DNA of 64,000 nucleotides from Chiua virens (GCA_019787685.1 JAHNUO010000004.1:1116001-1180000), one strand, 5' to 3'; positions 1 to 12,039 are shown, counted from the first letter of the stretch. Made by a program: numbers and translations. The notes: generated by a model from the letters alone, not told the origin.

Positions 1-49
1 TCGTGCTAGGGTTATTACCTACACGTGACAAACCAGGCCACTAGTACTC

Positions 50-362
50 ATGTTCAGTTTTTTACTCTCAACAGCACGGTCTTTTTCAACGTCGGCCGTG
101 GCCAACTTTCCGAAGCTAAAGACACACAGCGGGGCCAAGAAGAGATGGCGTGCTATCGCTAGCGGAAAATTCAAACGAGTTGGTCTTTCATGTCCAAGTG
201 TAACTCGACCAACTAACCAAGCATGGCATGTGCCAGGCCCATGCCAACCATTCGCACAAGAACGTGTCAAAAAGACCCGCACGGAAAAATAACCTCGCTC
301 AGACGACGTACTCTAGTCAATCACAGACAGTCACTCTGAAAAGGTTGCTGCCATATGCCTAA
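50..362 (+). CDS. Mitochondrial large-subunit ribosomal protein bL35m
   Basis: Structural protein of the mitochondrial large ribosomal subunit. Two exons, 50-178 and 237-362, give 84 residues. The intron has a GT donor at 179, a CTAAC branch-like site near 213 and an AG acceptor at 236. Residues 1-20 form a short basic, Ser-rich presequence. The family core follows with KLKTHSGAKKRWRAIASGKF and, in exon 2, HKNVSKRPARKNNLAQTTYS, ending LLPYA as in fungal bL35m. Read without splicing, the protein would lose the second half of the family, which supports the intron. No gene is seen from 363 to 488. Identification is firm; the start rests on the first ATG with a good presequence. Confidence 0.9.
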
Positions 363-488
363 GCAGCTCGTGTGGGTCATTTCATTATACCGCGCCATTA
401 GAGTTTCTTGATTTCGCCTTAGATTCTCTGTTGTTTTCTACACATGGCGTACAAATGGAAAGAGTCCTCTCATACCATCCCGAATGCA

Positions 489-1367
489 TTAATTGCGCTC
501 TTGTGTCCCCACTTCGTCAGCTTTCGTTCCACCCCCAGCTAAGAACTCGCGAACACTCCGATGTTTGGGTTTAGCGATCTCCTCCTGATGTCTCTGGAGT
601 GATTTTTGAGCAACATGAACAATAGTTCTTGAGCTCACTGGATATTTGTGGTATGTCCGTGCCAGCTGCATGCAATTTGACCTATCCGGTAGTCGAGGAA
701 GATTGAATCTTACCTTGACTTGCACGATAACTCTGGTCCAAGCGGTATTCAGCAAACCTTGGTAATCCTTCGTGGTCTCACCACCACCGTTCCGTTTCAG
801 CAGCGCAGGTATAAGTTCAGTAATGAGGCACCGTGGCTGACCACTGCAACATGTACGCCCTCGGCACCTGACGAAATTGCACACGAGAGGTAGGGTTTCA
901 AGACAATGTTATCAATAGCGCGTTCTACCCGCACAGCACGGTCATTCAGGCTCTCTGCATTGGGAAACTTGCCTAGTCCGAACAAAATCGGGTATTGACC
1001 ATCCCTGAAATGATCCTCGAGTGATTTAGCGTCGCCGAAACTCTTTCCTCGGAGATCTCGGTCCACCTTGAAGGACGGCTTTGGGTCGGGTTGTTGAGAG
1101 CCTTTGCCGTTGCACGGGCACGCTTGAGGTCTGAGGTGATGATCGCATCAAGATGGATATCGGTATAGGAATCGCCCAGTGCTTTAGCTTGCTGTGAATG
1201 TTGCGATCGACAAGACATGTCGTGCTCACGCGCTCACTGACCAAGTTCACTCAGTTCTGCATCTCTTTGACTTGCCCAGATGCCGGATGTCTGTGTAGGC
1301 GTCAAATATGACTGACGTGCTTGTCAGCAAATAGCTGTGAGTTGCTTACAAACGAGACGATGAGCAT
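489..1367 (-). CDS. Phosphoglycerate mutase-like (histidine phosphatase) protein, catalytic N-terminus not recovered
   Basis: Member of the histidine phosphatase superfamily, fungal phosphoglycerate-mutase-like group. The proposed start is ATG at 1367 (MLIVSF). Recognisable blocks are SGIWASQRDAELSELG, then LDAIITSDLKRARATAKAL, an ESLNDRAVRVE block, the second catalytic-histidine motif HVAVVSHG near 840, and a tail ITELIPALLKRN...TAWTRVIVQVK. A C-terminal PKHRSVREFLAGGG matches the family's usual end. Two problems remain. The RHG motif carrying the phosphorylated histidine, expected right after MLIVSF, is not found in any frame or splice I could build. The reading frame also slips by one base just after VVSHG near 832. 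It is divergently transcribed from the AN1 gene, with 94 bp between the starts. It may be degraded or mis-sequenced. Confidence 0.6.
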
Positions 1368-1461
1368 CGCGTCGAAGGTGCTAGTAATAGTTGGTCGGGC
1401 CGCGCGGCCTGGATATATAAGTCATCGTCTTTTGTTCTGGTTTACCATCATCATCATCATC

Positions 1462-2671
1462 ATGGTATCCGATACCAACGCTGAACAGGACACCCAGCTC
1501 CTAGCAGTCGGGCAGCAGTGCTCCGAGTCCTCTTGTCTGCTCGTCGACTTCCTTCCATTCAAGTGTCAGCACTGTTCAAAGAATTTCTGTGGAGACCACT
1601 TTCTCGTCGCAGCACATCACTGTCCACAATATGACGAGAGCAAGCACAACCGCGTAGCTCCTGGCTGTAAGTCACTCGACAGACCCTCAATTCACCTATC
1701 AATGTATTCTGCAGGCCCGCTATGCAATACTCCGGTTGCTATACCCCCTGGAGAGGATCCCAACATCCGCATGGAACGTCATATCAATACTGAATGCAGT
1801 GTTATGACGGGCAAGTCTGGCAGGACTAGGTCACAGCCCCTCTGTGCACGAGGCAAATGCGGAAAGGTTCTTTACGCCCCAATTGCTTGCAATGTGCGTC
1901 CCACTTTAGATACTCTGCGTCCAAGTATGTCCTAACATGGGCTACAGGCTTGCAAGAAGCAATATTGTCCCCAGCATCGATTTCCGAAAGACCACAGCTG
2001 CTCGAGTCTTGCGTCGACCACTGCTTCCACTTCTTCCACGTCGCGAACCACATCTTCGTTGGCGGGTTTCAAGTTTGCTACCAAGCTTTCTGTTCCGCAG
2101 ACGTCAAATGGATCCAGTTCTCGTACACGCCCGCTGCTCTCCGTGCCCGGAATCTCCACTCCTTCAAACGTGCCTTCCTTGAGCAACCCTTTCTCAAGTA
2201 CCGATCGGTGAGTTGTCTCTTGGCCTCCTCGCTCAGTAAACACTCATAACCCGTCAGCACTCGTTCTTCCCCCACCTCTCCCGCCTCTTCATCCAAACCT
2301 AAATCACGGTCATCATCACCAACATTGTTGTCCCAAACTGCGAAATCGAAATCACCATCCATTGAATATCGAATACCTTCCAACCCGCAAATCGCCAAAC
2401 TTTTGGATCCTTTGTCATTCGTGCCGCCGTCTATCTTTGCGACGGCCTGACGTACCAGCCGTGCCAAGGCGGAAAGAGAGAGCAGGAGGAAGGCAATGTT
2501 GGAACGAGCCAAGAAGGGGGTACGTTCAGAATTCAGGTGAAACCGTGGCAGTGAGTGCTGACACAACCGCAGCTATTAACAGAGCAAGAGAAGGTGTTGT
2601 TAGCGGAGGAGGAGGCCCAGCGTGCCAAGGATGTATCATCGAACGCAGACAAGCACTGTATTGTCATGTAG
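1462..2671 (+). CDS. AN1-type zinc-finger protein with C-terminal CaaX-like box (ZFAND1/2 or Cuz1 family)
   Basis: Stress-associated AN1 zinc-finger protein. Family members link the proteasome and Cdc48/p97. Six exons: 1462-1666, 1715-1893, 1948-2207, 2258-2413, 2459-2519 and 2573-2671, giving 319 residues, all phase-consistent. The first AN1 finger starts CSESSCLLVDFLPFKCQHC and the second CARGKCGKVLYAPIACNACK. A long Ser/Thr-rich linker follows, then a conserved charged C-terminus (ESRRKAMLERAKKG, LLTEQEKVLLAEEEAQRAK). The protein ends in CIVM, a possible prenylation signal, as reported for animal ZFAND2B. An in-frame TGA near 2448 lies inside the 45-nt intron 2414-2458 (donor GTCATT). A CAT microsatellite at 1447-1463 abuts the start codon. 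Confidence 0.85.
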
Positions 2672-2918
2672 CCTACAACTAATTTAAATCTAATGCATTT
2701 GTGTAGCAGTTTACTACAAGCCTGTCCAGGTTAAGCTCTAACTTCGCAGTCAAAGGCATGACGTTTTGTTCAGCTGTTCTTCTGGATACGTTGTCTGCAC
2801 TCATTCTATAGTACGGTAACTTGTAGTATACATACTAGTCACGCTCGTGTCACATCTCTCCATCTACTACACTTGGTCACGGTGTGTTGGTCTTGTATTA
2901 CAGAACCGTCAAGTCACC

Positions 2919-5334
2919 ATGTTGAATTCAGAAAATGACGCAATCGCCCTCGGAAAGCGAGAACGCGACGAGCAAGATGGCACATCTGCTGTGGATGAAG
3001 ACCAGAGCGACGAAGACATTGGGCCAATGCCCATGCCATCAGACACGAATGGAACTGTGAAGAAGAAACGCAAAGGTGCGTATATCACGAGTCTCTTATG
3101 ACTCCGCATCATTCCTGTCTCTGATTTCTTGTGCACCAGTCCTTCCGCATGAAAAACTATATCTCGAGCATCTTCCAAATGCAGACCAATACTACCAGTC
3201 GTTCATGCACCGGGACGCACTCAATTTCTGTGTCATGACCAAGTGCGTCTTTGAACATGTGCATGTCTCGTATCCTATGCTTATTCGTGTCACAGAACTG
3301 ACTTTCTGATCACTACATCAATCGACGGTCACTTGAAGTTATGGAAGAAACAAGAAACCGGGATCGAGTTCGTAAAACATTTTCGAGCGCATGCGTCACC
3401 GATTGTAGGTGTTTCAGTGAGCGCGGACGGTCAGATGTTTGCCAGCATCTCTGAGGATGGGTCGGCGAAAGTATTCGATGTGGTGAACTTTGGTACGTGC
3501 CGTTTGCCTGGATTCGGTTATTACGCAGACATTGACTGGAGAAGACATGATCAACATGCTCAAGCTCGGTTTCGTGCCACATGCGTGTTGCTGGGTGCAT
3601 AGACGTGGTCAGGCTCAGGGACTGCTTGCAGTGTGAGCCTTTCGTCTGACATCTTATTGCATCCCACTTACTTTGTGGGTGCAGCTCGGAACAAAACACA
3701 GGTATTATCCGGATATATGATGGCAGAGGGGACGACAAACCCCTTGTTTCTATCGACAAATTGCACCGTTCACCAGTTCACCTAATGGCTGTGGGTCTCG
3801 ATCTATTGAATCTTGTTCGAGTATTCAAAAATCTTCAGTACAGCGACCGGTACGACACGGTCATCTCTGCAGATGAGAATGGATTTGTCGAGTTTTGGCA
3901 ACCTATTGAACCTTTCGAACTTCCAAAGAACGTTCCTGGCATGTGGTCATTTAAAAGCTCAACAGACTTGTATGAGTTCAAAAAGGTATGTCGATATTCT
4001 ATAGGGAAGAATGATAATTTGCTTGACAGCTAATATTCTCTAGGCGAAATCAATACCTACCTGCATTACCCTCTCTCCCGATTCCAGGTCGTTTGTAACG
4101 TTCTCTCTGCCCGATCGGCAGGTCCGCATATTCTCATTCCTGTCGGGAAAGTTAACTCGGAAATACGACGAATCTCTCTCTGCCATCCAAGAAATGCAGC
4201 AAGCAGGGACGGCTGTATACAAGGTCGAGGACATGGAGTTCGGTCGGCGCCTTGCAGTGGAACGTGAACTCGAGATGCCCGGTCCAGATGGACGTATACC
4301 AGCGATGTGGAGCAACGTTATCTGGGATGAGAGTGGAGCATTTATCATATATCCCACCTTACTTGGAATTAAAGGTTCGTCCCTATCGAGTTCTATTCCC
4401 CACATGTTATTGATCTCGGTCTAGTGGTGAACACGGTGACAAATCGTGTTTCCAGGTTGTTGGGAAAGGATGAAGCTGTGCGATGGATGAACCTTTCCTT
4501 GTACCAAGGAGCACCTTCTAAGAAGGGACTCACGACACTGGCCATGGCTGCGTCCGCAAATCCCATTCTAGCGAATAAAGGGACGCGCGACCCGACTCTG
4601 TTCTGTACAGGCTATAAGCGTCAGAGATTCTACATGTTCACGCGCTCAGAACCAGAGTAAGTAGAGATAGTATTGGTGTCCAACACTGATGGTTGATGAT
4701 TTTCTCTTCAGGGACAGCAAACTCAATGACCGAGATGTGTTCAACGAAAAACCCACTCGCGAAGAACAGTCCATTGCAGCTGCCACCGCAGTTGGCAAAG
4801 GTGGCCCATCTCCGCTCGCCAACTCTGCTGTCATTCACACTTCGATGGGAGATATCCACATGCGGCTGTTCCCCGATGAAGCGCCAAAGGCTGTAGAGAA
4901 CTTTGTGGGTCACGCAAGAAGCGGGTATTTCGAGGGCATCATATTCCATCGTGTCATACCCAAGTTTATGATTCAAACGGGAGACCCGCTCGGGGATGGC
5001 ACTGGTGGCACGTCTATCTGGGGAGGAGATTTTGAGGATGAGTTTTCGGATGACCTCAAACACGATCGGTATGTTCGCGACGTACACACGAAAGAGTCTT
5101 TGGCTGACACTATCCAGCCCGTATACCGTCAGCATGGCGAATGCAGGTTCGAACACGAACGGTTCGCAGTTCTTTATTACCACGACGGCAACACCATGGC
5201 TGGACAAGAAACATACGATTTTTGGGCGTGTCTTTTCTGGCCTTGAAGTTGCTCATGCGATCGAGAACGTCAAAGTGAACAAGGTAGATAAACCATTTGA
5301 AGACATCAAAATTATCAATGTAGATGTAGAATAG
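2919..5334 (+). CDS. WD40-repeat peptidyl-prolyl cis-trans isomerase (PPWD1 / Cyp15 type)
   Basis: Nuclear cyclophilin associated with spliceosomes in other eukaryotes. The start at 2919 precedes an acidic, Lys-rich N-terminus (KKKRK) and [21 protein letters not shown]40 repeats follow, with [13 protein letters not shown],  [26 protein letters not shown] and [15 protein letters not shown]. The C-terminal cyclophilin domain opens [20 protein letters not shown] and holds the catalytic segment [14 protein letters not shown] and the SQFFITT core. At least eight short GT-AG introns join cleanly in phase, for example at 3493, 3991, 4653 and 5069. The domain order and C-terminal cyclophilin match PPWD1. 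It is convergent with the next gene, which ends at 5350. No break seen. Confidence 0.93.
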
Positions 5335-5349
5335 CCTCGGGTTTGTACT

Positions 5350-6398
5350 TCACAATGCTACTCTGTCCTGAGTTTCAGTATGATGGATGACAAATGCACG
5401 CATTCCTATACGGCCCAGACGAGTGGAAAACTTGACTTGAAGTTTCTCGACCAGTGTACCTGGCGACAGCTCGGCGTGGTCGCTAGCGAAAACCTGTGGG
5501 CAGGAAAACTTTAACAGTACATGTTCGTTCCCAGGACCCGACTCGGAATCCAAGGGTGTCATCCCTTTGATGGAAACCGTGTACACGTCGAGCATCTCGC
5601 TTTGCAGGAACACCGTTTGCGCTGAAAATGCCGGAACGTACGCAACGGCGTAATCAATCAGTACCGCCGCAAGGGGGATCAAGATGTCTTCGGTCAACGT
5701 GTCGGACAAGGCAAGCGATAATGAGGATGATTCCGTCATGGAGGATCTCACGTCGCGGAGCGCCTGCTGGAGCGTCTCGGGAGGGACCCTCGACTGTGAC
5801 GCGATGAGGGACAGAAGTGTGAAAACGGCATTATTGTCTCATGATGACCCTGCTTACCACCGATAAGTGCGTGTCCAGTGTCACGAAAACGCAATCGGAC
5901 TCGGGGCCGCCACCGGCACGGAGCACGGCGGCAAGTCTGTCTTGTAGGAGGGGTGTATGAACCAGGAAGGATTGTGCGGTGGGGGTGTGATGCCAGAGCC
6001 TGACGTGATCGAAAGCCGCGCTCTACCGTGGTTCGTCATCTCGCGTATACATGCCGATCGCACAGCCGGGCACACCTTTTCGCGGAGCGCTTTCAAGAGG
6101 GTTGTCAAAGCGTGCATCGGATTCGGCGGGCAGATGGCATCCACCAGATAACCTGTGCTGTCGTCCAAAGACACCGACACCGTTACCGTCAATGGATGAT
6201 ACGTGGCAAGGGATCGAATTTCAAAGGGGGCCAACTGGATCCGAATACTCACCGGACGCCATGGGCAACCAGGCAGAGATCGATGGCGAATTGAATACGC
6301 TTGATCCGGGCGGGTTGCCTCAGCGCCTTTACGTTTCTGATTTCGTCCGACACCAGAGCGAGTGATGCTCTAAACGTCGTCGACTCGGAGTAATTCAT
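5350..6398 (-). CDS. Conserved-looking protein of unknown function, 278 residues
   Basis: I do not recognise this protein with confidence. Exons 6398-6253, 6157-6076, 6022-5858 and 5793-5350 are all phase-consistent and use GT-AG borders, giving 278 residues from MNYSESTTF. Segments look like a compact alpha/beta enzyme or scaffold: IKRIQFAIDLCLVAHGV, GYLVDAICPPNPMHALTTLL, SDCVFVTLDTHLSV, ILIPLAAVLIDYAVAYVP, VFLQSEMLDVYTVSIKG. There is no signal peptide and no clear membrane helix. It loosely recalls the eukaryotic C1orf74/UPF0739 group, but that is a guess from overall style. An in-frame extension upstream of 6398 exists; I chose the ATG giving the most protein-like N-terminus. It is convergent with the cyclophilin gene. 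Confidence 0.6.
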
Positions 6399-6700
6399 TA
6401 TGAACCGAGTCGTGTATTGGTTAGACTGACGAAACGAGTCAGAAGTCGAATTCCACGCTCGGCCCTGAGCAAAAGGGTTCGTGGAAAACGCTTTTCTTTG
6501 TTGTTTCGTCAAGACGACGGGGGAAGGTTTCGGGTCGGGGTGGATTGTATGTCGGAGGAGAAACGGACGACGACGAATCTCAACTGCGGTCTCACACAAG
6601 ATCTCATACTTGGGATATGAGCTGTCTTCCGACGGACTCTAGGCCAATGTGACATGCATGTCAATGGTCAAACACAAATGCCTTCGGCTGTCGGTATTAT

Positions 6701-7390
6701 TCATGCACCAAGCGCTCTGTACTTGAGTTTCTCTAACTCCACCACGTCTTCGTCCGCCTTTTCAATCCACCCATGAACTGCGTACACGACACACGTCAAT
6801 AACCCCGGAATACACCACCACACGGTTGTTTGCCACGCCCGGCCTGAATACACCGAGAGGAGCGGCCCCGCAGTAGACCATGCAAACGTTTCCAAAAAGC
6901 CGATTGCCCGGATGACTTTGCCAGCGATGACCACGTTCCAAGGGTGCACGATCAGGCTGAGGTTGACGTGTATGATGATGGCGACGTAGGCGAGGATACC
7001 GCTCATATCCAGCGGGGCGTTGGCTCGGCTGTTTTCGGGAGACGGAGGGAAGACCGCAAAAAGCGGGGTCGTTCGGTCTGAGAAGATGTAGATGACATAT
7101 CTGTGGCAACAATTGAAATGGCGCAAGGACGAATGGCAGAACTACACGCACAGTATGGACGACAGTCCGAGCATGAGCTGTAAAGCGAAGCGATTCTGCT
7201 TGTTCGACGACCCGTTCTGTTCCCTGATTCGATCCACAACCTCTGTCTGTTCTGTGACAGCCGGTCTGTAAGCGTACACAGTGGTAGGGAGCACGTTCCG
7301 ACTACCTTGTTCATCGAGCACTGCTGTCCCATTGTTGTCATGGTCCTCTGACCGAAAGACAAACGGGTTGCGCTTGCGAATGGCTTGCAT
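6701..7390 (-). CDS. Small multi-pass membrane protein, unknown function
   Basis: Two exons, 7390-7146 and 7100-6701, give 214 residues; the intron has a GTAGTT donor and an ACAG acceptor. The N-terminal 65 residues are polar (starting MQAIRKRNPFVFRSEDHDNN). Roughly four hydrophobic stretches follow: FALQLMLGLSSILCVYVIYIF, the segment around MSGILAYVAIIIHVNLSLIV, FLETFAWSTAGPLLSVYSG, and VWWCIPGLLTCVVYAV. A short charged tail (EKADEDVVELEKLKYRALGA) is probably cytosolic. I do not recognise the family; it resembles other small fungal membrane proteins of unknown role. It is divergent from RIO1, with about 300 bp (7391-7690) between starts and no other gene seen there. Confidence 0.7.
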
Positions 7391-7690
7391 GATTCGAGTA
7401 CGGTCGTGGATGGTCTAAAGCTTGAAACTGCGGGTTGCGGGTTTAAATGACCCTTTTTGTAGGTGGAGTCGGCGTGCCAATGGGATGCTTACCACAGCCC
7501 TAATAGGCTTCAGAAAAGAGCATGCTCAGTGGTAAGTGATTGATGCTGGAGCGAGGGTTTACGTGTAATCCAGTCGGGCGCACGGTGTCAATCTACAAGC
7601 GAATCACCCCGAAATGTCTTGGTCTTGACAGGGGTCAATTATCTAAATGCAGTCTTTGTCACTGATCAGCTTCACAAGAGAACGTCCACG

Positions 7691-9669
7691 ATGGCGACCC
7701 CTGACATCGTCCCCGGACAATTCGACGATGCAGTGGAAGACATCGAGAAACACGACCAGAGACAGGGTGGCCATTATATCGACGATGTAGACGACCAGCT
7801 GCTCGAGTGGTCAGATCCGAGCGAGGACGAGGACGTCGACCAACTGAGCGGCGACGATTTCGAGGATAACAGAGTAGAAGACGAAGACTGGGAAATCGCA
7901 GAACGAGGCGAGTCCCGTTGCTTTCAATCCCGTCGTCTGCGCCTCTGACGTGCACATCCAGATTTCACAAAACAGTACAATCGTCTGCGTCAACATGTCG
8001 CCGTTCGTAGCGGTAACGTCCAAGGCGCCGCCTCCGCCACGAACCAAAAGACAACCGTCGCTGCGCTCCCAGCGCTTAATTATCCCCGCCGTTCAACGGC
8101 CCATGCCAATACCAATGACAAGACCACCACCCAGCTGACGGCCCTGTCCAAATACTCCTCGCGAATTTCCAAGATCGATCAACCATACACTCTCGGCGTC
8201 GGGGTCAATCGCAAAGGCCCTAGCTCGTACGCGAACGCAAAAGACAAGTCAGATCGTGCGACGTCCGAACAGGTGCTGGATCCCCGTACCAGAGTCATCC
8301 TGTTCAAGATGATCGGTCGTGGACTGATTCAGGAAGTCAACGGATGCATCAGCACGGGAAAAGAGGCGCGTTGGTAACGAACTTGTTTTTCGTCCTCGGT
8401 TGTCTGACGTTCAAGCAGGCCAATGTATATCATTCACTCACTCCCGACGCAGCTCACTTGGCACTCAAGATTTACAAGACGTCCATCCTCGTCTTCAAAG
8501 ATCGCGATCGTTATGTGACAGGTGAATACCGATTTCGAAGAGGTTACAGCAGACACAACCCTCGCAAGATGGTACGCCTCTGGGCAGAGAAGGAGATGCG
8601 CAATCTAAAACGCCTCGTCACCGCCGGGATATATTGTCCAGAGCCAGTAGAAGTTCGAGAAAACGTCCTTGTCATGAAATTCCTAGGTGATAAAGGGGGA
8701 TGGTATGTCCTACTCGCCAACTGCGGTCACCACACATCAATGACGACTTTTCAGGGCTTCACCACGACTCAAAGACGCAAAGATACCAGCGTCAGAATAC
8801 CCTTCACTATACCAAGAATTAGTGCTTAACATGCGACGAATGTTTCATCGATGCAAACTCGTGCACGCAGATCTCTCCGAATACAACATCCTCTATCATG
8901 ATACACATCTATACATCATCGACGTCTCCCAGAGTGTTGAGTACGACCATCCGCACGCATTCGATTTCCTTCGAAACGACATCAAGAACGTGGAAGAGTA
9001 CTTTGGCCGATTCGGCGTCAAGTGTCTCGGGCTGCGACGGTGTTTCGAGTTCATCACCAAGGATCGGTTAGAAGAGAGCGGTGCACCGGAACACGACGAC
9101 GAAGCGCTCCAACGGTGGATCACGGAGACGGGTGAATCCGCAGATGACCTTGCTCAGGATCCCGCAGAGGTCGACACAACGGGGATTACCAAGAGCCAAA
9201 CGGCGCATGAAGATAATGTCTTTCTGCAGTCTTACATCCCGCGAACGCTCAACGAGGTCTACGACCCTGAACGCGACATTGACGCCCTCAAAGGAGGGGA
9301 GGGCAAGAAGCTCATATACGCGGATACTATCGGCTTGGTTGATCCATCGCCGGGGACCGCCAAGGAACATCACGTGCATTTCGACGGAGGGGAGACGTCA
9401 GAGAGTGGTGTCTCCGAATCAGAGGACACGAGCGATGACGCCGAAAGAGAGAAGGAAGGGTTGGAGCGGAAAGCACCCCGAGGCCATCGGCATGAAGATC
9501 GGGAAGCCAAGAAGGTATGCGTTGCTGCCAAGCCGATTGCAGTGATCGAGCGTTCTAACGTTTTCTGCAGGAACGTAAGAAGGCCGTCAAGGCTGAAGCA
9601 CGGGAAAAGCGGAAAAACAAGATGCCCAAAGCGGAAAAAAAGCGTAGGATCAAGAACGCTCGACCTTGA
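7691..9669 (+). CDS. RIO1: RIO1 atypical serine kinase, 40S ribosome maturation
   Basis: Atypical kinase/ATPase needed for late cytoplasmic maturation of the 40S subunit. Exons: 7691-7907, 7962-8365, 8419-8702, 8755-9514 and 9571-9669. The acidic N-terminus is typical. The RIO core shows the P-loop-like block [12 protein letters not shown], the lysine in [32 protein letters not shown], the catalytic loop [14 protein letters not shown] and the metal-binding [16 protein letters not shown]. The tail is a basic [18 protein letters not shown] block, as in other RIO1 proteins. Two introns (7908-7961 and 8366-8418) must start with GC rather than GT to keep the frame; the second falls inside the invariant KEANVYH motif. 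No other breaks. Confidence 0.95.
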
Positions 9670-9774
9670 CATACAATTGCGACACCCGTGTGAAGTAGCC
9701 CACATGTATTTCGTAGGTAGTACATACGAATTGTCGAGTTAGCTCCGAATTTGCAAGCCACGGTAACCCGTTGC

Positions 9775-12039
9775 CTACGAGTCCGTGACGCAGCCATGGC
9801 TGGCATCTGTCACGGTTTTGACATATTTATACAATGTGCCCTTGATCGCCTTGAGAGGTGGGGCTTTCCATGCTTTCCTGCGTCGTTCCATTTCCGCGGG
9901 AGACACGTGGAGATCAATGGTATTTGACACTGCGTCGACCGAAATGGTATCGCCATCTTCCACGAGAGCAATTGGACCGCCCTCCTGCGCCTCGGGGACG
10001 ACGTGACCGATGCAAAAACCGTGCGACCTGAATACACCCACGGATCAGATTCCCTCCATCATATATATCCAGATCCTTACCCTCCGCTAAAGCGGCCATC
10101 AGTCAGGCACGCAACGTCGTGGCCCAATCCCGCGCCCATGATTAAACTGGTAGGTTTAAGCATCTCCCGCATCCCTGGGCCGCCTTTGGGACCGAGATAT
10201 CGGAGGACGGCAACGGTCTTTTCGCCCCGTCGAATAGAACCCGTTTCGACAGCAGCGGTGAACTCCTCCTCAGTGTCAAACGTCCGTGCCTTTCCGGTGA
10301 ATTTCAATCCTTCCTTTCCTGTAATTTTGGCGACTGCGCCGCCCGGAGCCAGGTTGCCCCGCAAAATCCTAGCAATCCCCGTTTCATAAGCAGATATGAC
10401 ATACTGTGAGATGATCTCACCGAATGTGTCCGGTGGCTTTGAGGGGGTTCTCAAGGGGCCGAATGATATCCTGATTGCTAGAGAGTTCCCCGTATTTGTG
10501 AACCCAGCGATCAAGATTTTCTCCCAAAGTTTTTCCCGTGACAGTTAGCGTATTTCCGTCAATGAATTTGTGCTTTAATAGGTAATGAAGGACCTCTGGA
10601 TGTAATTTAATGTCTTTCCAGCGAGACAAAAAAAGACACGTACTGGGTACACCGCCAATTTTACTGAGATCCTCCATCACATACTTACCGCTTGGTTTCA
10701 GATCAGCCAAGAACGGGGTAGTGTCTGATATACGCGCAAAATCGTCGACGGTGAGAGTGATCCCGACGGAGTGCGCGATGGCAATCAAGTGCAACACTGC
10801 ATTGGTAGAACCACCGAGTATCATAACCAGGGTCTAGTTGTGAGAGGTTCTCTCAAGGCCCCATCCTAACAACGTATATGGGAAAAAGACCCACCATCGC
10901 GTTTTCAAAGGCGGCCTTTGTCATGATGTCTCCAGGCAAAATATTTTTTTCGATCAGGTTCCGCATAGCGATTCCAACGGATTTGCATTCTTCTATCTTG
11001 TCTGCGGACTCGGCGGGGAAGGATGATGACCCCGGTAACGTCATGCCGAGTGCTTCCGCAGCGCTGGCCATGGTGTTCGCTGTGTACATCTTCGGAACGC
11101 TTAGCATCACTCGTCATAGATAATCAGGCTGATACCCACACCACCACAGGCGCCTGGCCCGGGACAAGCATGTCGCACGGTATTGTAACGGTACGCTTCC
11201 GCCTCGGGGGTTTGTCCGTCCTGCAAATACTTTCCATATGATTGGAAAGCAGAGATGATATCAAGCTGGGGCTGCCCCTCGCACGAACCCGCGCGAATGC
11301 TACCTCCATAGACCATCAAACCAGGTCGGTTGAGCCTTCCGACTATGGACAATTAGACGAACCAACTGAGAAGGAAATTACGCACGAGCCATGAGTACGC
11401 CGGGCATATTTTTATCACACCCGGGGACGACAACCATACCATCCAGCCAATGACCACCTGCGGCGGTTTCAACCTGGTCTGCAATCAGGTCTCTCGATTG
11501 TAGAGAATAGTTCATTGCCGCTGTGCCATTGCTGATACCATCACTGACGCCAACCGTGCCAAACTGATATCCGATCATGTCGGAGTCGGTTATGGTTGCC
11601 TTGATGATCTGACCGAGTCCAAGCAGATGTTTGTTACATCTGTTCGACACGCGTATGAGATTTTAATGGGCTTTATTCACGCTATAAAAGTGCTCACGGG
11701 TTACCCTCGTACCTGCAGCAGAGTTTAGGGACGACGAAAATATACGGAGTAATTTGAATGAACTACCAGACACTGCCAACGCCAACCATGGCTTTGTGAA
11801 AGTCGGCATCATTGTCCACGCCATCCGTTGCATACAACATCGCCTGTGCATCGATTCGAGCGGTGAAAGGTTAGGGAGCGACCAGGACTCACCTGACTGG
11901 CAGCTTGGTCTTTTGGCTGGGTGACGATCCTGCTATAGCGGTTCATGACTGGTTTCTCCTCGCATTTTGGACCCGAAGAAGAAAATGTCCTTGCAAGCCT
12001 GGCAGCGCGTCTGGCGGGGACATATCTGGACGATAGCAT
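9775..12039 (-). CDS. ILV3: Dihydroxy-acid dehydratase, mitochondrial (branched-chain amino acid synthesis)
   Basis: Iron-sulfur enzyme converting 2,3-dihydroxy-3-methylvalerate and 2,3-dihydroxyisovalerate to the 2-oxo acids leading to isoleucine and valine. The start at 12039 gives a mitochondrial presequence rich in Arg and Ala ([16 protein letters not shown]). The family core is complete across nine or so exons: [33 protein letters not shown] with a cluster cysteine, [30 protein letters not shown] then [46 protein letters not shown] and [18 protein letters not shown]. All introns I checked (11 kb region, 10.85, 10.65, 10.4 and 10.05 kb) join in phase. It is convergent with RIO1, 105 bp apart. 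Confidence 0.95.

Noticed and set aside
2440..2460. In-frame TGA interrupting the AN1 zinc-finger gene
   Set aside because: A 45-nt intron with GTCATT donor and CAG acceptor (2414-2458) removes it and joins DPF to RAKAERESRRKA in the conserved C-terminus.
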